A stretch of 64,000 bases of DNA from Zhouia amylolytica (GTDB lineage: Bacteria; Bacteroidota; Bacteroidia; Flavobacteriales; Flavobacteriaceae): positions 186,001 to 250,000 of the forward strand of contig NZ_FPAG01000002.1 in NCBI RefSeq assembly GCF_900116365.1, read 5' to 3'. The notes beneath the pieces are model-generated. The model was not told the DNA's origin and ran no database searches. It saw nothing but the letters and a program-made list of their open reading frames with translations. The position numbers and the translations under genes were made by a program. Of the stretch, positions 42,728-51,602 are shown in pieces (position 1 is the stretch's first letter; the number at the start of each line of letters is the position of its first letter).

Positions 42728-44236
42728 ATGAACATGACTTACCAGGCAGAAACCATAGAGGCCTTACAGGTAGAACACCAGGAAGCTTTAGCCAGGGCTC
42801 AGCAAGAAATGATGCAGCGTGTATCTGATGCTCAAGTTTCCGGAGATACTTCTCAAATTCAAACCGCAAGTATTAGATTTCAGGAGGTTACTACAGACCT
42901 TGCTTCCGCATATAATTTACGAATGGAGGAGATTCATGCCTTAAATGAAGCAAACCTAAACAACGATGAAGTTGCAGTTAATGTTGTTTATGGCAATAAG
43001 CGAAGTGACATAGATTTGGATATGCTTGTTTACGATGGTGATCGTGATTATGTTTTGGAATTCGATGATGATCAACATGTGCAAAAAGTATTAAACCTGA
43101 TTAAAGCGAATAACCCTGTTTTTAAATCACGTCGTCATCTTTTAAAATCAAGCTTAAGACTGACTCCTACCTTAGCACCGGTTCTTCATGAAATAGGTCA
43201 ACATTGTATTGAGATATTAAAGTTAAAAGCCACTATTGAGTTTTTCGTATATCAAAGTGATCAGTTTAATGCCTCCTGTTATCCACCGGATGATGATAAG
43301 CTCTATATTATTTTAAGTTCAGGAATCTTAGAACGCTTTGAAAAGGAAGAATTAGCCTTTGTTATAGGTCATGAGATTGGACATGTACTGTTTGAACATT
43401 TTAAATATCCAGTAAAATATATTCTTGACGAGGGGAGAAATGATTTAGCTCCAATTCATGCTATGAAGCTTTATGCGTGGAATAGGAATGCGGAAATAAG
43501 TGCAGACAGAGCGGGACTTTTGTGTTGTCAGGAATTTGAGGCTGCAGGCAGGACATTTTTTAAATTATCATCTGGAGTAACCACCGATTCATTAGCGTTC
43601 CAATTAAATGAATATATCCAGCAATTTGTTGATTTAGAAAAAGTTTTAAACGATTCAGATCACGATCCGTCAGATTGGTATACAACCCATCCTTTTAGTC
43701 CGTTAAGGATAAAAGCTTTAGAGCTTTTTAATAAAAGTGAGACCTATAAATTGTTTAAGCCGGAGGTTGTCGGTGAAATTACAGAAGAAGAAATGGAAGC
43801 TGAAATTAAGCGTATAATGTCGCTTATGGAGCCTGAAGATTTAGAAAATGCCTCCGAACATTCAGTAAAAATTCAACGCTTTATGTTTTTGGGAGGGTAT
43901 ATGATCTCAAAAGCTGATGGAACCGTTGATGATTCGGAGATTCATGCCTTAAGTAGTATTGTGATTTCAGAAGTATTTGCTGAGTGTATGTTAACAATAA
44001 AAAGTTTGTCTGATGAAGAGATTATTGTTGAATTGCAGGAATTGGCTAAAGATTTAGATGTTGCGTTGCCAGTTATGCAAAAGTTGAATGTTTTAAGAGA
44101 TTTGTCTATTATTAGTTATGCTGATGGAGAAATAGATGACTCAGAGGTGGGAGTTCTATATAATCTGGCTCGCATACTCTACATCAATACTGAATTTATA
44201 GATAGAATATTAAGTGATGCCCAAAAGGTAGATTAA
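42728..44236 (+). CDS. Cytosolic M48-type metalloprotease fused to a TerB-like domain
   Basis: 502 residues. No signal peptide or membrane helix, unusual for M48. The N-terminus is a helical segment of about 70 residues. The peptidase core has HEIGH (in FVIGHEIGHVLFEHF, about residue 218) and the third ligand in NAEISADRAGLLC, with THPFSPLRI downstream as in M48 enzymes. The C-terminal about 130 residues (FLGGYMISKADGTVDDSEIH, then LSIISYADGEIDDSEVGVLY) contain two D-x-x-hD-x-E signatures typical of TerB-like domains. It probably degrades or processes a cytosolic substrate under stress; substrate unknown. A terminator follows. Confidence 0.85.
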   Translation: MNMTYQAETIEALQVEHQEALARAQQEMMQRVSDAQVSGDTSQIQTASIRFQEVTTDLASAYNLRMEEIHALNEANLNNDEVAVNVVYGNKRSDIDLDMLVYDGDRDYVLEFDDDQHVQKVLNLIKANNPVFKSRRHLLKSSLRLTPTLAPVLHEIGQHCIEILKLKATIEFFVYQSDQFNASCYPPDDDKLYIILSSGILERFEKEELAFVIGHEIGHVLFEHFKYPVKYILDEGRNDLAPIHAMKLYAWNRNAEISADRAGLLCCQEFEAAGRTFFKLSSGVTTDSLAFQLNEYIQQFVDLEKVLNDSDHDPSDWYTTHPFSPLRIKALELFNKSETYKLFKPEVVGEITEEEMEAEIKRIMSLMEPEDLENASEHSVKIQRFMFLGGYMISKADGTVDDSEIHALSSIVISEVFAECMLTIKSLSDEEIIVELQELAKDLDVALPVMQKLNVLRDLSIISYADGEIDDSEVGVLYNLARILYINTEFIDRILSDAQKVD

Positions 44237-44256
44237 TAATATTTTGGTTGGGGGTG

Positions 44257-44296
44257 AAGTCCGTTCTTTCAGTTATTTCTGAAGGGCGGACTTTTT
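44257..44296 (+). terminator. Terminator after the M48-TerB gene
   Basis: AAGTCCG ... CGGACTT arms (44257-44263 / 44287-44293), extended by paired TTCTTTCAG / CTGAAGGG with one bulge, then a T-run to 44296. Confidence 0.8.
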
Positions 44297-44436
44297 AGAT
44301 TTTAAAAACCTATTAATTTAGTAAAACCCAATTTTTTAATGGCGACTCTCAGGAGAATTAACCTTTAAATAAAAACGACTTAACATTTAATTATGGGTTA
44401 TTTATTTCATTGCAGAAGAATTTAAAGTGAAGGTAA

Positions 44437-44462
44437 AGCCTTTCTTAAGAAGGTTTTTTTGA
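44437..44462 (+). terminator. Possible attenuator ahead of the small lipoprotein gene
   Basis: AAAG-CCTTT, loop CTTAA, GAAGG-TTT, then a T-run to 44462. It sits 25 bp before the ATG of the next gene, so it would stop most transcripts in the leader unless relieved. Confidence 0.4.
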
Positions 44463-44487
44463 ATGAATAACATATTAAAATTTTAGA

Positions 44488-44694
44488 ATGAAAAAGATTG
44501 TTTTTGGATGTGTTGGGTTGTTGTTAATGGCATGCTCGGATGATGATAATGATTGTGGATGTAAAGATTACAAAACCAGTGTAGGCTATTATAAATTAAA
44601 CGAATGTACCGTAAACTCCTATGAAACGGGATGGAATGATTTTGTTACTAAAAAAGAAATGGAGTTAAAGCAAAAAGAGCAAGGTTGTGAATAA
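44488..44694 (+). CDS. Small Cys-rich lipoprotein
   Basis: 68 residues. Lipoprotein signal (MKKIVFGCVGLLLMAC) followed by SDDDNDCGCKDYKTS, an acidic surface-export-like stretch, then two more cysteines (NECTV, QGCE). About 52 mature residues with five cysteines including the lipidated one; the other four could form two disulfides. No family recognised. The leader carries a possible attenuator and the gene ends 17 bp from convergent rluF. Confidence 0.72.
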   Translation: MKKIVFGCVGLLLMACSDDDNDCGCKDYKTSVGYYKLNECTVNSYETGWNDFVTKKEMELKQKEQGCE

Positions 44695-44711
44695 CAATAG
44701 TAGAAATGCTC

Positions 44712-45503
44712 TTAGTGCTTTTTACCTTTAAAACGTTTTGGTCGCATTTTAGCTCCTACGTTTTTGGAAGCCTCTTCCGTTTTGGAAGATGCTTTCAAAA
44801 GCAGGTTAATTTCGTTCATTTCACCCTGAGTTAAAGGTCGCCAGCTTCCTGTTTTTAAGTTTCCGAGTGGGACATTCATAATGCGAATACGCTTGAGTTT
44901 TTTAACCTCATAACCAAGGTATTCACACATGCGTCTAATCTGTCGATTGAGTCCTTGAACCAGAATGATTTTAAAAGTTCGTTCATTAATTTTCGAAACT
45001 TTACATTTTTTAGTGACGGTTCCCAAAATAGGAATACCGTTACTCATTTTTTTAATAAATTCCTCCGTTATGGGTTTATCCACTCTAACCAGGTATTCTT
45101 TCTCATGGTTGTTGCCTGCTCTCAGTATTTTGTTCACAATATCACCATCATTGGTTAGGAAGATTAGTCCTTCTGATGGCTTGTCTAATCGGCCAATAGG
45201 GAAGAGCCGTTCAGAATGGTTGATATAATCTACAATATTATTTTTTTCTTTTTTATCGGTGGTGCAAACAATGCCAATGGGTTTGTTGAAGGCAATATAT
45301 AAAGCTTTTGGTTTAGCCTTAATGGGTTTACCATCTACTTTTACGATATCACCCTCAAATACGCGATTCCCTAACTGGGTCGGTTCATTATTAATGGTAA
45401 CCCTGCCATTTTCTATGAGCTTATCGGCCTCTCTTCTAGAACAGATACCTGTACTACTGATGAATTTGTTGAGGTTAATGGATTCTTTATTTGAAGTGTT
45501 CAC
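44712..45503 (-). CDS. rluF: 23S rRNA pseudouridine synthase (RluF type)
   Basis: 263 residues, GTG start. S4 RNA-binding domain at the N-terminus ([22 protein letters not shown]), then the RsuA/RluF-type catalytic domain with the nucleophilic Asp in [16 protein letters not shown] and the C-terminal [20 protein letters not shown]. Lys/Arg-rich tail. RluF modifies U2604 of 23S rRNA; RluB/RluE-type specificity cannot be fully excluded. Monocistronic, divergent from the ABC cluster. Confidence 0.9.
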   Translation of the reverse strand: MNTSNKESINLNKFISSTGICSRREADKLIENGRVTINNEPTQLGNRVFEGDIVKVDGKPIKAKPKALYIAFNKPIGIVCTTDKKEKNNIVDYINHSERLFPIGRLDKPSEGLIFLTNDGDIVNKILRAGNNHEKEYLVRVDKPITEEFIKKMSNGIPILGTVTKKCKVSKINERTFKIILVQGLNRQIRRMCEYLGYEVKKLKRIRIMNVPLGNLKTGSWRPLTQGEMNEINLLLKASSKTEEASKNVGAKMRPKRFKGKKH

Positions 45504-45657
45504 GGTAGATAGAGAATTTAGTGGCAGTAAAATTATTGATTTATATGATGAAACACTAATTTTTCATTTTTTTGATAGCCATTATAGTATTTCTTTGTAA
45601 TTTAAAGGTTCCTTAATTTTTCGAGGGAAAAATCAGCCATGATTTATTATATAAAAG

Positions 45658-46200
45658 ATGAATATTACACCTTTACCAACCCAACCAAACACTATTGTCT
45701 CCTATTTCAATGTAGGTAGATTATTACACTATTCTCTTATTTTATTTATTTTAGAAGCCTGGATTTATGGTGTTCAACTTATTAAATCTATTGAAAAGGA
45801 AAGCACATTTTGGATTGTTTTTTGGATTTCTTTTTTTCTTTTTGCCTTTCTTCATATTTTTTTGGTAATTATGGATGGGTGGTCGAGATTTCAGAATTAT
45901 AAAAGAGCGAAAGATCAATTTTATATGCATGGATTTAACCGGCGAATAGCGAACACTTATATTGGATCAAAATGCCAGAGAAATGCTGCAATTGTAGCCG
46001 CAAAAGAGCTTGGACTGGAGAAGGAGATTATAGAATATTACAAGGACATGAATGTTAAGTGGTATCACTTTGTTCCGTATTTCATGGTGAAAGATCCGCT
46101 TTTTATGTTTCGAAAAAAGTTTTGGTCCAGAACCTTTCTGGAAAAAAACTACCAACCTAAATTTGATTATAAAAAAATTCAACTTGAGTTTTCCCGATGA
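45658..46200 (+). CDS. Two-TM membrane protein of unknown function, first gene of ABC operon
   Basis: 180 residues. A short N-terminus (NITPLPTQPNTIVSYFNVGR), two membrane helices (about residues 24-42 and 50-72), then a cytosolic helical part with GFNRRIANTYIGSKCQRNAA and a Trp/Phe-rich segment before the basic end. No family recognised. The last 4 bp overlap the ATPase gene (ATGA), so it is translated together with the transporter and may be a regulatory or coupling subunit. Confidence 0.75.
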   Translation: MNITPLPTQPNTIVSYFNVGRLLHYSLILFILEAWIYGVQLIKSIEKESTFWIVFWISFFLFAFLHIFLVIMDGWSRFQNYKRAKDQFYMHGFNRRIANTYIGSKCQRNAAIVAAKELGLEKEIIEYYKDMNVKWYHFVPYFMVKDPLFMFRKKFWSRTFLEKNYQPKFDYKKIQLEFSR

Positions 46201-47054
46201 TTATTTCTGCTAAACAACTCACCAAGATCTATAATGGAATCACAGTTTTAGATCGGGTATCTATTTCTTGCTCAGAGGGAAGTATTATTGGAGTATTGGG
46301 TGCCAATGGGGCTGGTAAAACAACCCTGTTTCGGATTTTGATGAATTTAGTTACACCCGATGAAGGCAGTGTAGAAGTTTTATCAAAAAGTGTAAAACCT
46401 CTTGGGGGAATTATAGAAAAGCCTGCTTTATATGAGTATTTGAATGCCCACGATAATCTCAAATTGTTTGCCCGAATACAAAGCCTTAATTTACCTAAGG
46501 AACAAATACGCGCTTCTTTAGTTGCTGTGGGATTGCCAGTGGAAAGAAAGGATGCTGTTAAAAACTTTTCTATGGGAATGAAGCAGCGGTTAAGTATCGC
46601 TATAGCCTTATTAAATAATCCTTCTTGTTTAATCCTTGACGAGCCATTTTCGGGCCTTGATCCTATGGGGATTGAAGAATTAAGATCACTTATTTTAAAA
46701 TTGGCCAAAGAAAATAACATTGGGATCCTTATATCTTCTCATATCATAGATCAGTTACAAAAATCCTGCGATTATCTTTATGTTTTGAAGGAAGGTTGTG
46801 TTGTTAATCAGGGTGTAACTTCGGAAATAATAGCTCAAAATGTTAAATATTATACCATTTATGCCAAGAATATTCAAGAGTCAAAAGTACTGCAATCCTA
46901 CCATCCATTATATAACCAAAATACTGCTAAGGTGACACTGGATTTTAAGGAAGTTCCGGATTTAATTAAAAAGTTATATGCTGAAGGAGTTGTTGTAACT
47001 TCATTTAGTCCAGAGATCGATATGGATAGATTATTTGAAATAAGTGCTCAATGA
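46197..47054 (+). CDS. ABC-2-type transporter ATP-binding protein
   Basis: 285 residues. Walker A GANGAGKTTLFR, signature FSMGMKQRLSIAIALL, Walker B CLILDEPFSGLDPMGI, H-loop SSHIIDQL. After the nucleotide-binding domain a C-terminal extension of about 70 residues is present. This is the class that pairs with ABC-2 permeases, as next door, and usually drives export or lipoprotein/lantibiotic-type defence. Substrate not evident. Confidence 0.92.
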   Translation: MIISAKQLTKIYNGITVLDRVSISCSEGSIIGVLGANGAGKTTLFRILMNLVTPDEGSVEVLSKSVKPLGGIIEKPALYEYLNAHDNLKLFARIQSLNLPKEQIRASLVAVGLPVERKDAVKNFSMGMKQRLSIAIALLNNPSCLILDEPFSGLDPMGIEELRSLILKLAKENNIGILISSHIIDQLQKSCDYLYVLKEGCVVNQGVTSEIIAQNVKYYTIYAKNIQESKVLQSYHPLYNQNTAKVTLDFKEVPDLIKKLYAEGVVVTSFSPEIDMDRLFEISAQ

Positions 47055-47881
47055 AATACCTTATATACGCCGAATTTTACAAGTTATTTAAACAAGCTAA
47101 AACATATTATGCGCTCGCTGCCCTATTTGTCATAGAGGCAATAGTTATGTTTAGTGCTTATTATCAGGGTAGTACGATAATAGATGTTTTATTGGATAAT
47201 CTTAAGGAGTCTTTTTATTTTGAAGGGGACTTACTGAATGGTAATTTGTTAATTTATCTTATCTTGAATACGTTATGGTTTCATCTTCCCCTCATTTTAA
47301 TGATTATTGTTTCAGGAACGCTCACCTCTGAATATAAAGATCGAACCTTACAGGCTGTCATGATGCAACCTGTTAGTAAAGTTAAATTTCTACTAAGTAA
47401 ATACGTTGTTGCCACTTTATTTACTGTGTTGGTTGTGCTGGTATTGGCAATAACTTCATTTTGTTTATCTTACTTAATTTTCGGCAGTGGAGATTTGATA
47501 GTTTACCTGGATACTCTTAACTTTTTTGAGAATAAAGATGCTTTTAACAGGTTGATATGGGCATTTATTGTGGGTATGTTTTCGATGGTGTTCTTTTCAT
47601 TGGCCAGTCTTACCCTGGCTGTATTTTTTAAGGAGGCTACTAAAACATGGATTATTTCTGTTTTTTTCTTGATCTTATGTAATCTGCTCCTTAAAGTAGA
47701 TTTTGGAAATAACTGGTTTAATGATGTATTTTTTGTGAAATTGAATGATACCTGGCAGTATTTATTTTATTATGAAATTGATTGGAAGAAAATTTCGATT
47801 AATGTTTTTCTTCTAATAGTTTACAGTACTATTTTTACAATACTCGGTATAAATTATTTTAAAAAGACGGATATAGAATGA
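47051..47881 (+). CDS. ABC-2-type transporter permease
   Basis: 276 residues with six predicted membrane segments (first helix KTYYALAALFVIEAIVMFSA, last SINVFLLIVYSTIFTILGIN). A conserved ABC-2 motif, YKDRTLQAVMMQPVSKVKFL, lies after the second helix and likely contacts the ATPase. Overlaps both neighbours by 4 bp (ATGA each), so the operon is strictly coupled. Confidence 0.88.
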   Translation: MKYLIYAEFYKLFKQAKTYYALAALFVIEAIVMFSAYYQGSTIIDVLLDNLKESFYFEGDLLNGNLLIYLILNTLWFHLPLILMIIVSGTLTSEYKDRTLQAVMMQPVSKVKFLLSKYVVATLFTVLVVLVLAITSFCLSYLIFGSGDLIVYLDTLNFFENKDAFNRLIWAFIVGMFSMVFFSLASLTLAVFFKEATKTWIISVFFLILCNLLLKVDFGNNWFNDVFFVKLNDTWQYLFYYEIDWKKISINVFLLIVYSTIFTILGINYFKKTDIE

Positions 47882-48534
47882 AAAATATAATTTTTGGTAT
47901 TATATTTCTTGGAATTCAATTACTGGGAGCGCAAGAGCCGGATGAAGACTTGATGCGTGTTAGAGAACGGTTGGATTCTTTATCGAGTTTTAAGGCTACC
48001 ATAGAATTAGATGTCGATATAAGTTTTATTAAAATGCCCAAAAAGTATGCAGACATTTCATATGAGCGAGGAGAACGTATTCAGTTCGAATCGGATGATT
48101 TTGTAATGTTGCCAAAAAGGGGGCTGGATTTCTCTTTTAGTAATCTTTTCAAGTATTCTTTTATCACGGTCGATAGGGGGTTTGAGGTGATTGAGGGCAA
48201 GAAATATAAGGCTATAAATATCATTCCCACAGATAAGAAGGCAGACTTTTCAATAGCCATGCTTTTACTGGATACTGAAAATGATAGAATTGTAGGTTCT
48301 GAAATCAGTACAAAAAAGGAAGGTACTTATCAGTTATCTCTGCAATATGCGAGCAATAAAATGCCATTGCCTGAAAAGGTAGAAGTTGCTTTTGAGGTAG
48401 AGCGTATGAAGATACCTTTAAACTATATGGGAAAAGATATTGATGTAGATAAAAAATCAATGCGAGAAGAAGAAGTTAAAAAAGGAAAGATATACCTCAA
48501 TATAGAAAACTATCAGATTAGATATGTAGAATAA
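47878..48534 (+). CDS. Exported protein, LolA-like fold suspected
   Basis: 218 residues with a signal peptide (IIFGIIFLGIQLLGAQ). The mature region runs as long alternating strands (ATIELDVDISFIKMPKKYAD, RIQFESDDFVMLPKRG, YQLSLQYASNKMPLPEKVEV) with the spacing seen in LolA/LppX-like lipid-binding half-barrels. I recognise no closer family. As the last member of the ABC operon it may carry the exported or extracted substrate in the periplasm. Confidence in the fold is modest. Confidence 0.7.
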   Translation: MKNIIFGIIFLGIQLLGAQEPDEDLMRVRERLDSLSSFKATIELDVDISFIKMPKKYADISYERGERIQFESDDFVMLPKRGLDFSFSNLFKYSFITVDRGFEVIEGKKYKAINIIPTDKKADFSIAMLLLDTENDRIVGSEISTKKEGTYQLSLQYASNKMPLPEKVEVAFEVERMKIPLNYMGKDIDVDKKSMREEEVKKGKIYLNIENYQIRYVE

Positions 48535-48562
48535 AAAAAGAACGCTTTAGCGTTCTTTTTTT
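48533..48562. terminator. Bidirectional terminator after the ABC operon
   Basis: AAAAAAAGAACGC (48533-48545), loop TTTA, GCGTTCTTTTTTT (48550-48562). A 13-bp stem with T-runs on both strands, between convergent genes. Confidence 0.94.
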
Positions 48563-48584
48563 ATTAGGTATATATGTATTATTG

Positions 48585-49661
48585 TTATTCACACCCACCA
48601 GTAAAACCAGTAGCGTCGAATTTTGTCTGAACTGCTCCCTGCATGGTGCCGCTTCTAGCTTGAATAACCAAATTATTAGTGCCACTACCATCTCTTTTCG
48701 GGCTACAATATTCAAATAAGTAATAGCTATTGGCTTGTCCTGATACCTTAACTGATATTTCATTAAAAGTAGTAACTAACTCTTCCTTATTTCCGGCGAA
48801 AGCACTACTGGTTTTCCCGATACTTTTTAAGACTTCTTCATCAATTTCACCTCCCAAACCGATAGTGAAGTAGGATACATTTTCATCGGCATTGTTAACT
48901 TTTTTTAGGGCATCACTTTCGGTATATCGCGAGGCCTGATCCGTTCCATCTGTAAAAATAACCACAGAAGCTGCTGAGATTATAGACTGCCCTTCATACT
49001 CATTAATCAAATCCTCGGCTTTGTTTGTTGATTTTATAACTGCTCCATAAAGATCTGTAGAAGGATCATTACTGATATCGCTGGTGATTCCTTCGATAGA
49101 GCTTACCAATTGACCAGCATCAGCAGTGAGATCGTTCAATAAATGTAGTTCGTCTTCACCATCAAACCAATAAATAGCCATTTTGAAATTTTCACTTGGT
49201 GATGCAGGCATCACACTATTTACAAAACTAATCGAGGCTTCCTTTAACTCTTGCAGGCTGGTACTTAAAACACTATTACTAAGATCCAGTACCAGTAAGG
49301 TATTGTTATTAAAAATTTGTGTATTTGGTGATATTCTGGCCTGAGACTCTGAAGAGGAAATCGTGTTAAAGCAATCGTCATTGCGTCCTTGTTCGTATAT
49401 CGTAAAGTTGTTAGCTGTTAGGCCAGGAACCGGGTTGCCTTGTAGATCATTTACTTTAAAAAAAACAGAAACTTTACCCGGCAGGGTAGTGTATTTGTCC
49501 TGAATCGTTAATTCTAACTGAGCCTCACCGAAGTTCAAACATTTATCTACATTATTACTGCCATCCGGGATCGCATTGAAATCACCATCATCATCATAGG
49601 TTCCACAAGCTAGAAATGTCACCATAACCGTTACCATGGTGATAAAGTTTTTTATTTTCAT
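48585..49661 (-). CDS. von Willebrand factor A domain lipoprotein
   Basis: 358 residues. Lipoprotein signal VTFLAC then GTYDDDG. An Ig-like region (about 45-110: KVSVFFKVNDLQGNPVPGLT) precedes a vWA domain with the MIDAS motif D-L-S-N-S (LLVLDLSNSVLSTSLQE), a conserved Thr/Asp (VVIFTDGTDQASRY) and the closing helices. The C-terminus ends FDATGFTGGCE. vWA domains bind metal-dependent protein ligands; here likely an envelope-anchored adhesion or assembly factor. No clear partner. Confidence 0.88.
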   Translation of the reverse strand: MKIKNFITMVTVMVTFLACGTYDDDGDFNAIPDGSNNVDKCLNFGEAQLELTIQDKYTTLPGKVSVFFKVNDLQGNPVPGLTANNFTIYEQGRNDDCFNTISSSESQARISPNTQIFNNNTLLVLDLSNSVLSTSLQELKEASISFVNSVMPASPSENFKMAIYWFDGEDELHLLNDLTADAGQLVSSIEGITSDISNDPSTDLYGAVIKSTNKAEDLINEYEGQSIISAASVVIFTDGTDQASRYTESDALKKVNNADENVSYFTIGLGGEIDEEVLKSIGKTSSAFAGNKEELVTTFNEISVKVSGQANSYYLFEYCSPKRDGSGTNNLVIQARSGTMQGAVQTKFDATGFTGGCE

Positions 49662-50092
49662 CGATACTTTTTTTGAGTGTAGTAGGTAGAACGAAGAAAA
49701 TTCGATTTCATTATAAATATCTAAAATGATTTTTTGTCAATTTTTAATGATTCCAAAATTCAATCAGTAACTTTTTGATTTTAAGTGTGCTGTGTTTTGT
49801 GTGTTCAATAATCGTTATTGAAAATTATTCGATACCAGTGACCAAATTAAGTTTTTGTGTCTAATCAAATAATCAATGAACCGGGAGTTATACTGGTATG
49901 GTAAAAGTAATTGAAGTGGGAAGAGATTATAAACTATATTGAAAATGATTACAATTATATGTAAGCTTAATCTGTTTTTTTGTTAAAATATCACGGATTT
50001 CTATTATTTATAATGCCAAAATTATTTTATTACACAATGAAATTATAACTTTAAGGTATGAAGTTGATTTAATGTAGTAAACCCCCAAATTT
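49662..50092. other. AT-rich intergenic region ahead of the response-regulator/GT2 operon
   Basis: No open reading frame of note and no repeat or RNA family recognised. It should contain the divergent promoters of the vWA gene and of the four-gene polysaccharide operon, but no clear TTTG/TAnnTTTG pair is seen. Confidence 0.5.
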
Positions 50093-50506
50093 ATGAGAAG
50101 TGAACAAAATGAAAGTAAAGGCTTACGTAAAGTTCTTTTGGTAGAAGATAACACCCTTACCAAGAAAATTCTGGAACATATATTAAAAAAAGAAGGTTAT
50201 CAATACAGAATAGCCAACGATGGTAATGAAGGAATAGCTGCAATCGCAGAGTTTAATCCTGATATTATTATTACCGACATTATGCTTCCGGTTAAAAACG
50301 GATTAGAGGTGGTTGTTTATGCAAAACGAAATTTCACTCATATTCCAATAATTGTATTGTCAGCCCTAGGAGAAGAAGAGGGAGCCGTAACCAGAGCCTT
50401 TAATTTAGGTGCAGATGATTTTGTACCTAAACCTTTCAATCCCGGGGAACTGGTATTGCGAATTAAAAGATTACTGGCGAAAATTAATAACACTACAAAT
50501 TCATAG
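50093..50506 (+). CDS. Single-domain response regulator (polysaccharide operon)
   Basis: 137 residues, receiver domain only: acidic pair LLVEDN, phosphoacceptor in DIIITDIMLPVKNG, Thr/Ser switch LSALGEEEG, and Lys in DDFVPKPFNPGEL. No output domain follows, so it acts by protein contact, as CheY-like regulators do. The next gene starts 22 bp later in another frame; an in-frame continuation of that gene upstream into this one is a spurious overlap. A likely partner is the HEAT-repeat membrane protein. No kinase is adjacent. Confidence 0.92.
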   Translation: MRSEQNESKGLRKVLLVEDNTLTKKILEHILKKEGYQYRIANDGNEGIAAIAEFNPDIIITDIMLPVKNGLEVVVYAKRNFTHIPIIVLSALGEEEGAVTRAFNLGADDFVPKPFNPGELVLRIKRLLAKINNTTNS

Positions 50507-50528
50507 AAACGCCCAACTTACCCCATTG

Positions 50529-51602
50529 ATGAACCTGCTTGATAGTATAATATATATTATTATTCCTCTTTTATTTATATTTTTTATAGGGGTTGTTTTA
50601 CTAATAATTTATTCCAGAATTATTTATAGTAAACGATTAAAAACACGACAGAATGTAAAAGATGAAATAGAAACTTTTCTGGCTATTGATGTTTTCAATA
50701 GTACTAACGAAGGGGAGCTTAAAAATGGTTTACATCATTTCTTGTCTACCATACCATTTGATAAAAATTGGTGTAAGGATATTTTCTTGAAAAAATTAAT
50801 TGATTTTGGGGAAAATGTAAAAGGAGAAGTTGCCAACAAATTATTGGATATTTATGTGTTTACAAATCTTCACAAGTATAGTTTAGGATTTATTCAAAGT
50901 AGCAGCTGGTACAAAAAGAGTATTGGGTTTTATCATTTTCAGGCGATGGGTTTTTCTCACGGACAACGCTATGTTAAGCCTTATTTAGAGCATAAAAACA
51001 ATAAACTAAGATCAAATGCCTATATCACATTTTTGTATTTGAATACCGAGCCTTTAGACTTTTTAATAGATTATAAGTATCCGATTTTAGAAGCCAGCGA
51101 ACATAAGGTTGTTAATATTTTATATGAAAAAAAGCCCCCTATGCCTAATAATATTGACGATTGGTTAGGGGCAGGTAATCCTTCGATCGTAAAGTTGGGA
51201 ATTAAGATCATGGTTTTTTATAATTATACAGGAGCTTCAGAAAAGATTATAAAGTTGCTCAATTCAGTATTTGATACAATAAGGTTTGAAGCATACATAG
51301 CGGTAAAGGAATTGTACCTTTTTGAGGCTGAGGTTTCTTTGACGGACAGGTTGAAAAGCGAAAAAGAAAAAAATAATGTTTTAGCTTTACTTGAAGCCTT
51401 GGCGGTAGTAGGCACTGATTTCTCTTTGGTGTTTTTACATGATTTCATTAAAAAGGATGCAATAGACGGCGATTTAAAACTAGCTGCTGTTCGATGCCTT
51501 CATGAAATTAATACAGATTATCTTAATCATTCATTTCGTCGTAATGAAGAAATCCAACGCATTAAAAACCATATTAAAAGTCCTTATATCCTTAGTGTAT
51601 GA
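50529..51602 (+). CDS. Membrane-anchored HEAT-repeat protein
   Basis: 357 residues from ATG 50529 (the earlier in-frame ATG at 50409 lies inside the response-regulator gene). One N-terminal membrane helix (SIIYIIIPLLFIFFIGVVLL), then a cytosolic helical-repeat domain: KLRSNAYITFLYLNTEPLDF, IVKLGIKIMVFYNYTGASEK, TIRFEAYIAVKELYLFEAEV, DLKLAAVRCLHEINTDY. HEAT repeats are scaffolds, so it may link the response regulator to the GT2 synthase. Overlaps the synthase gene by 4 bp (ATGA). Confidence 0.85.
   Translation: MNLLDSIIYIIIPLLFIFFIGVVLLIIYSRIIYSKRLKTRQNVKDEIETFLAIDVFNSTNEGELKNGLHHFLSTIPFDKNWCKDIFLKKLIDFGENVKGEVANKLLDIYVFTNLHKYSLGFIQSSSWYKKSIGFYHFQAMGFSHGQRYVKPYLEHKNNKLRSNAYITFLYLNTEPLDFLIDYKYPILEASEHKVVNILYEKKPPMPNNIDDWLGAGNPSIVKLGIKIMVFYNYTGASEKIIKLLNSVFDTIRFEAYIAVKELYLFEAEVSLTDRLKSEKEKNNVLALLEALAVVGTDFSLVFLHDFIKKDAIDGDLKLAAVRCLHEINTDYLNHSFRRNEEIQRIKNHIKSPYILSV

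Noticed and set aside
44955-45600. Plus-strand frames opposite rluF
   Set aside because: They lack any domain, and the minus-strand S4 and pseudouridine synthase motifs explain the sequence.
46229-46720. Long open frame antisense to the ABC-2 ATPase gene
   Set aside because: A shadow frame; the sense strand has Walker A/B and signature motifs.
50409-50528. Upstream extension of the HEAT-repeat protein
   Set aside because: It lies in the response-regulator gene in another frame; the ATG at 50529 gives a clean membrane helix.
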